A DNA stretch of 64,000 nt from positions 114,306 to 178,305 of the forward strand of contig CBFHMG010000005.1 of the NCBI GenBank assembly GCA_965656935.1, in the 5' to 3' direction. Under the pieces are notes generated by a model. It saw nothing but the letters and a program-made list of their open reading frames with translations. It was not told the DNA's origin and did no database searches. Positions 60,778 to 64,000 of this stretch are shown in pieces. A program made the translations under genes and the position numbers. This DNA comes from M30B80 sp965656935 (GTDB taxonomy: Bacteria > Pseudomonadota > Alphaproteobacteria > Rhodobacterales > Rhodobacteraceae). Positions within the stretch are counted from its first letter, which is position 1. Each line of letters starts with the position of its first letter.

Positions 60778-61557
60778 CTAGATCGCGGCAAGCTCTCCTG
60801 CCAGATCGGCAAGCTCGACCCCGCCTGCCATAAGATGACGGATGTCTTCGCCCGCCAACTCAGCCTTGGTGCCACTGCCGATCACTTCGCCCAAAGCGAG
60901 GAAGGTGAAGCGGTCTGCAACCAGTTTGGAATGCACCTCGTTATGCGTGATGAAGATGATCGCGATATCGCCGCGCTGGCGCACGCGCATCATGGTCTTC
61001 AGCACTTCCATTTGCTGCTTCTGACCCAGAGCCGAGGTCGGCTCATCAAGGATCAGAACTTTCGCGCCGAAATAGATCGCGCGCGCAATGGCCAAGGTCT
61101 GACGCTGTCCGCCTGACATGGTGCCCACGGCCTGAGACGGATCGGAGATATCAATCCCGATTTTGACCATCTCGTCATGCGTGATCTGGTCCATCTCATC
61201 CATCCGCATGGCACCGAAAAGCTTCGGTCCGCGCACAAGCTCGCGCCCCATGAAGAAGTTACGTGTCACACTCATCAGCGGGTTTACAGCAAGGTCCTGA
61301 TACACAGTACCAATACCTGCATTCGCTGCATCACGAGGCGAACGGAACTTACTTGCAGTCCCATCCACATAGATCGAACCGCTTGTGGGTTCATGAACGC
61401 CTGACAGGATCTTGATCAGGGTCGATTTACCCGCACCGTTGTCACCCAACAAAGCGTGGATCTCACCTTTGTGGATTTCCAGATCAATGCCGTTAAGCGC
61501 AGTGAAAGGGCCAAACTTTTTGGTCAGACCTTCGGTTTTGATAATCGGTGTCGACAT
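60778..61557 (-). CDS. Sugar ABC transporter ATP-binding protein (single-domain, FrcA-like)
   Basis: 259 residues. Walker A GDNGAGKSTLIKIL (about 39-52), Q-loop VYQDLAVNP, signature TMSGGQRQTLAIARAI, Walker B VLILDEPTSALG, H in FITHNE. It has only one ATPase domain, as in FrcA-type systems, not the duplicated RbsA form, so it must homodimerise. Start ATG 61557 has GGAGGG eight bases upstream; a GTG at 61563 overlapping the permease stop is less likely. Confidence 0.93.
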   Translation of the reverse strand: MSTPIIKTEGLTKKFGPFTALNGIDLEIHKGEIHALLGDNGAGKSTLIKILSGVHEPTSGSIYVDGTASKFRSPRDAANAGIGTVYQDLAVNPLMSVTRNFFMGRELVRGPKLFGAMRMDEMDQITHDEMVKIGIDISDPSQAVGTMSGGQRQTLAIARAIYFGAKVLILDEPTSALGQKQQMEVLKTMMRVRQRGDIAIIFITHNEVHSKLVADRFTFLALGEVIGSGTKAELAGEDIRHLMAGGVELADLAGELAAI

Positions 61558-61559
61558 GA

Positions 61560-62690
61560 TCACAGCCCTCCCGTGATGCGCTTGCGAACGCTTTCATTCA
61601 AGAACACGGCTGTCAGCAGAACCACACCAACGAAGACGCGGTAATAGCTGCCGTCAATCGCGGGAATGAAGAACACCGCATTGGCCACGAGGCCGAATGT
61701 GACCGCGCCGAACACCACGCCGATAACCGAGCCAAAGCCCCCTGTCATCAATGTACCGCCCACAACCGCAATCGCGATCGCTTCGAGTTCCTTGAGGTTT
61801 CCCTTCGCCGCATCAGCGGTGTTGGTGTCATAGACCTGACAGGCTGCAAACAGGGTTGCGCAGAATGCAGTGAACATAAAGAGCGCGATCCGCACCTTGT
61901 TCACAGGAACACCGTTTGCACGAGCGCTGGCTTCGTTATCGCCAGTGGCGAAAATCCAGTTGCCTGCCTGGCTGCGCGACAGCACATAATAGGCGACGAT
62001 CACAATGATGATCCACCACATGAAACGCGCATCAAAGCCTGTAACCCACTGGTTGCCCGCACGGTTGATATTGCCACCAAGCGAATACCAGATGTCGAAG
62101 AACCAAGTGAACACCTCTCCACCCATCAGATCGGCGAACCAGCTGGTTTCGCGGAAATTCGGCAGACCCGAGATTTGCGTGGACTGGTTGATCACACGGT
62201 AGCAAACCTCTGTCAGGCCGCGCAGGAAGAACAGGAATGCGAGTGTCACAATAAAGCTTGAGAGGCGGGATCGTACGATGATCGTGCCAATCAGCCAACC
62301 AATCGACAGCGTCATGAGAAGGGTGATGAAAAACGCCATGAAGGGGGTTGCTTCACCCAGACCGAATGGCAGGCCCCATTTCAACATCATCGCCATTGAC
62401 ATGCCCGCGAACCCGATCATGGATCCAATGGACAGGTCGAAATCGCCCGCGATCATCAGCAGACAGGCGCCTGTCGCAATGATCCCGAACTGGGAGATGA
62501 TGGAAATGTTGTTTTTGAGACCCAGCGCATTGAACGCATTGCCGTTCGAAGCAATCGCAATGGCAACAATCACAAACAACATAACAAGAAACGACCCCAT
62601 TTCGGGCCGACGCTTTAACTGAGCGAACAGACCGCCTTTTTGCAGTCTGTCAGACTCGGAACGATCGGCGCTCGTATCTTGGGCTGCCAT
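61560..62690 (-). CDS. Sugar ABC transporter permease (FrcC/RbsC-like)
   Basis: 376 residues, about ten helices. BPD_transp_2 signatures: IIATGACLLMIAGDFDLSIGSM, IVRSRLSSFIVTLAFLFFLRGL, and the late GNWIFATGDNEASARANGVPVNKVRI plus AIAVVGGTLMTGGFGSVIGVV. An extra loop of about 50 residues (RETSWFADLMGGEVFTWFFDIW onward) lies between helices. Works with the adjacent ATPase and the binding protein. The gap upstream contains the hairpin at 62728-62754. Confidence 0.93.
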   Translation of the reverse strand: MAAQDTSADRSESDRLQKGGLFAQLKRRPEMGSFLVMLFVIVAIAIASNGNAFNALGLKNNISIISQFGIIATGACLLMIAGDFDLSIGSMIGFAGMSMAMMLKWGLPFGLGEATPFMAFFITLLMTLSIGWLIGTIIVRSRLSSFIVTLAFLFFLRGLTEVCYRVINQSTQISGLPNFRETSWFADLMGGEVFTWFFDIWYSLGGNINRAGNQWVTGFDARFMWWIIIVIVAYYVLSRSQAGNWIFATGDNEASARANGVPVNKVRIALFMFTAFCATLFAACQVYDTNTADAAKGNLKELEAIAIAVVGGTLMTGGFGSVIGVVFGAVTFGLVANAVFFIPAIDGSYYRVFVGVVLLTAVFLNESVRKRITGGL

Positions 62691-62727
62691 TGTTCCCTCC
62701 TTGAATTTTTGGATTTTTTGGGGAGTA

Positions 62728-62754
62728 GAGGGCGCGAGTTTCTCCCGCGCCCTC
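62728..62754 (-). terminator. Hairpin between binding-protein and permease genes
   Basis: GAGGGCGCG and CGCGCCCTC form a perfect 9-bp stem with a 9-nt loop. No long T run follows on the minus strand, so it is more likely a 3' mRNA-stabilising or attenuating structure, again favouring excess binding protein. Confidence 0.6.
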
Positions 62755-62781
62755 GTAGTTCTTTCAGTGTCGCTCGCAGAA

Positions 62782-63711
62782 TTAGCGGTTTACGCCTGCC
62801 TGCTCAGCAACGCCTGCGGCGTTGGACGCGTCAACAAAACCAGGGCCCGACGGGATGTTTGCACCCGGCAGAAGACCTGCATAGTTGTTGTAGAGGTGCA
62901 GAACGGTAACGGGCATGTAGCCCTGCAGGTACTGCTGCTGGTCGATTGTGTAGGCAACAGTGCCCTCTTCGATCAGGCTGATAACCTCAGGCGAAAGGTC
63001 GAAGCAGGACAGGTGGATACCTTCTGCGCCAACCTCAGCGATTGCTGTTGCAGCAGCGGCACAAACATGTGGGCCTACAGCCAGAACACCGTCGATCGAA
63101 GGATCAGCAGTCAGAGCGGCCGCTGTACGTGTTTCGATCTGTGCAACGTCGTTCGATACGTCGATCTGGTTCAGCTCGGCGCCCATGGCGTCGAAGTAAC
63201 CGGTGCAACGGTCAACAAGCGCAGTGTTGAACGCTTCCTGGTTGAGGCAGAGACCGTTGGTCACGCCTTCGGACATCGCACGTGTGCCGGCTGCGAAGCC
63301 TGCGTCACGCTCGGGCTGACCGACATGCATCAGAGCGCCGAGATCCGCGGAGGACTCGAGGCCGGAGTTCATGGTGATAACTGGAATGCCAGCTTCAACA
63401 GCAGCGCGGATCGCGCCACCCAAAGCGTCTGCATCAGGCAGGGAAACGATCAGGCCATCAGGCTGGGTCGCTGTCGCTGCTTCGATCAACTGGGACATGT
63501 CGGACATGTCGCCCGATGGAGCGAAGTTATATTCGAACGCCGCGCCGATATCTTCAGCTGCGTCACGGCCACCTTTTTCAACAACCGGCCAGAACGGGTC
63601 GGTGCCTTGGGTGTGCGTGATCATGACATAACGCTCTTCACCATGTCCGTCGGCATAAGCCATTCCGGAAAGCAGTGCGGCGGCTGCCACTGTGGTTACA
63701 AAAGTCTTCAT
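62782..63711 (-). CDS. Sugar ABC transporter substrate-binding protein
   Basis: 309 residues. Signal peptide (MKTFVTTVAAAALLSGMAYA-D). Periplasmic binding protein type 1 (RbsB-like): RYVMITHTQGTDPFWPVVEKGGRDAAED, DGLIVSLPDADALGGAIRAAVEAGIPVITMNSG, VGQPERDAGFAAG, and the C-terminal VAYTIDQQQYLQGYMPV. GGGAGGAT fixes the start at 63711. First gene of the ABC operon (binding protein - permease - ATPase). The sugar cannot be named from sequence. Confidence 0.93.
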   Translation of the reverse strand: MKTFVTTVAAAALLSGMAYADGHGEERYVMITHTQGTDPFWPVVEKGGRDAAEDIGAAFEYNFAPSGDMSDMSQLIEAATATQPDGLIVSLPDADALGGAIRAAVEAGIPVITMNSGLESSADLGALMHVGQPERDAGFAAGTRAMSEGVTNGLCLNQEAFNTALVDRCTGYFDAMGAELNQIDVSNDVAQIETRTAAALTADPSIDGVLAVGPHVCAAAATAIAEVGAEGIHLSCFDLSPEVISLIEEGTVAYTIDQQQYLQGYMPVTVLHLYNNYAGLLPGANIPSGPGFVDASNAAGVAEQAGVNR

Positions 63712-63874
63712 AGTATCCTCCCATTGGATTGCACTTGCGTGCTCTTTATCCGCCATTTGGCGGAATCTCTTCCCACGGCCATTAGGACCAATTCCTGACT
63801 GCGGGGTAAAGCGAAAACTGCGGCTTTTTTTGGAAAGACCAACTGATTTTCGCACTGTTTTAAGGCCAAGTTAC

Positions 63875-64000
63875 TCATAGCACGGCCTCTTTGGCCGCTT
63901 GTGCTTGGGCACGTTGTTTTTTCGCGCGATGGCGCTCCTGCATAAGGGCGTCGCCTTCTTTGGACCCGTCATGCCACGTCCCGAAGAGCGAATCGAAGGG
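63875..64000 (-). CDS. C-terminal end of an unidentified protein, cut by right edge
   Basis: The minus strand is open from the edge to TGA at 63875-63877: 41 residues beginning PFDSLFGTWHDGS and ending in a charged, Ala/Gln/Lys-rich helix (QERHRAKKQRAQAQAAKEAVL). It lies upstream of the sugar ABC operon on the same strand with a 163-base gap, so it may belong to the same sugar locus. Too short to identify. Confidence 0.55.
   Translation of the reverse strand, partial: PFDSLFGTWHDGSKEGDALMQERHRAKKQRAQAQAAKEAVL

Noticed and set aside
1..64000. CRISPR arrays, tRNA or rRNA genes, insertion sequences, prophage
   Set aside because: No regularly spaced direct repeats, no tRNA-like cloverleaf with CCA context and no transposase or phage motif were seen while reading both strands; very diverged remnants could be missed by eye.

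Overview
The window looks like core chromosome of an alphaproteobacterium of the Rhodobacteraceae/Roseobacter type. The evidence is gene content and order: the DUF1013 regulator TrcR, the tiny aa3 oxidase subunit IV, COQ9, UbiA, ClpS, a short SRP RNA, GCS2-type glutamate-cysteine ligase and the uvrC-pgsA-moaD-moaE string. The sequence is GC-rich, with several TTG/GTG starts and many ATGA/GTGA gene overlaps. No transposase, phage gene, CRISPR array, tRNA or rRNA was recognised.

Layout. 1-6.8 kb: a secreted phytase-like protein cut by the left edge, a DMT exporter, an SRPBCC protein, NudC and a leaderless CpdB-type phosphoesterase. 6.9-9.6 kb: an NMT1/SsuA-type ABC importer. 9.6-13 kb: SRP RNA with promoter and terminator, then dnaX-ybaB-recR. 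13-18.6 kb: a 331-base gap, RNase T2, TrcR, an SDR, an RsmC-like methyltransferase, ClpS, a HAD hydrolase and a CDP-alcohol transferase. 18.7-28.2 kb: PhoX, quinone oxidoreductase, COQ9, S21, a lipoprotein coupled to oxidase subunit IV, an MBL hydrolase with an acyl-CoA dehydrogenase, Sua5 and YqgE. 28.3-35.4 kb: a DsbD-like periplasmic protein, an RND efflux pump with adaptor, and MoaB with uracil-DNA glycosylase. 35.5-39.3 kb: pyrB, a small membrane protein, a dihydroorotase homologue, plsY and a DUF805 protein. 39.3-45.3 kb: glutamate-cysteine ligase, RsmE, UbiA and an OmpA-like protein with a coiled-coil partner. 45.3-51.6 kb: moaE-moaD-pgsA-uvrC, a FolM-like SDR, a Ca/Na antiporter, a zinc-ribbon membrane protein and an S49 peptidase. 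51.7-54.3 kb: modABC. 54.3-60.7 kb: FAH-family enzyme, ribokinase, ArfB, PncB, an RNA methyltransferase, PncA and TrhO. 60.8-64 kb: a sugar ABC importer and the end of one further gene.

Some genes share pathways. Molybdenum: modABC imports molybdate, and MoaB, MoaD and MoaE serve molybdopterin synthesis. Pyridine nucleotides: PncA, PncB and NudC. Phosphate from organic esters: PhoX, the CpdB-type enzyme and the phytase-like protein. Respiration and quinones: UbiA, COQ9 and oxidase subunit IV.

I found no clear new multi-gene system such as defence or secretion. The observations most worth a second look are family members that have lost signature residues: a dihydroorotase homologue without its metal ligands, a family-4-like uracil-DNA glycosylase without most iron-sulfur cysteines, an SDR with YxxxE instead of YxxxK, and an RNase T2 with Q in place of the catalytic E. 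Others are a lipoprotein with a possible permuted papain-type dyad, and two structured intergenic regions.
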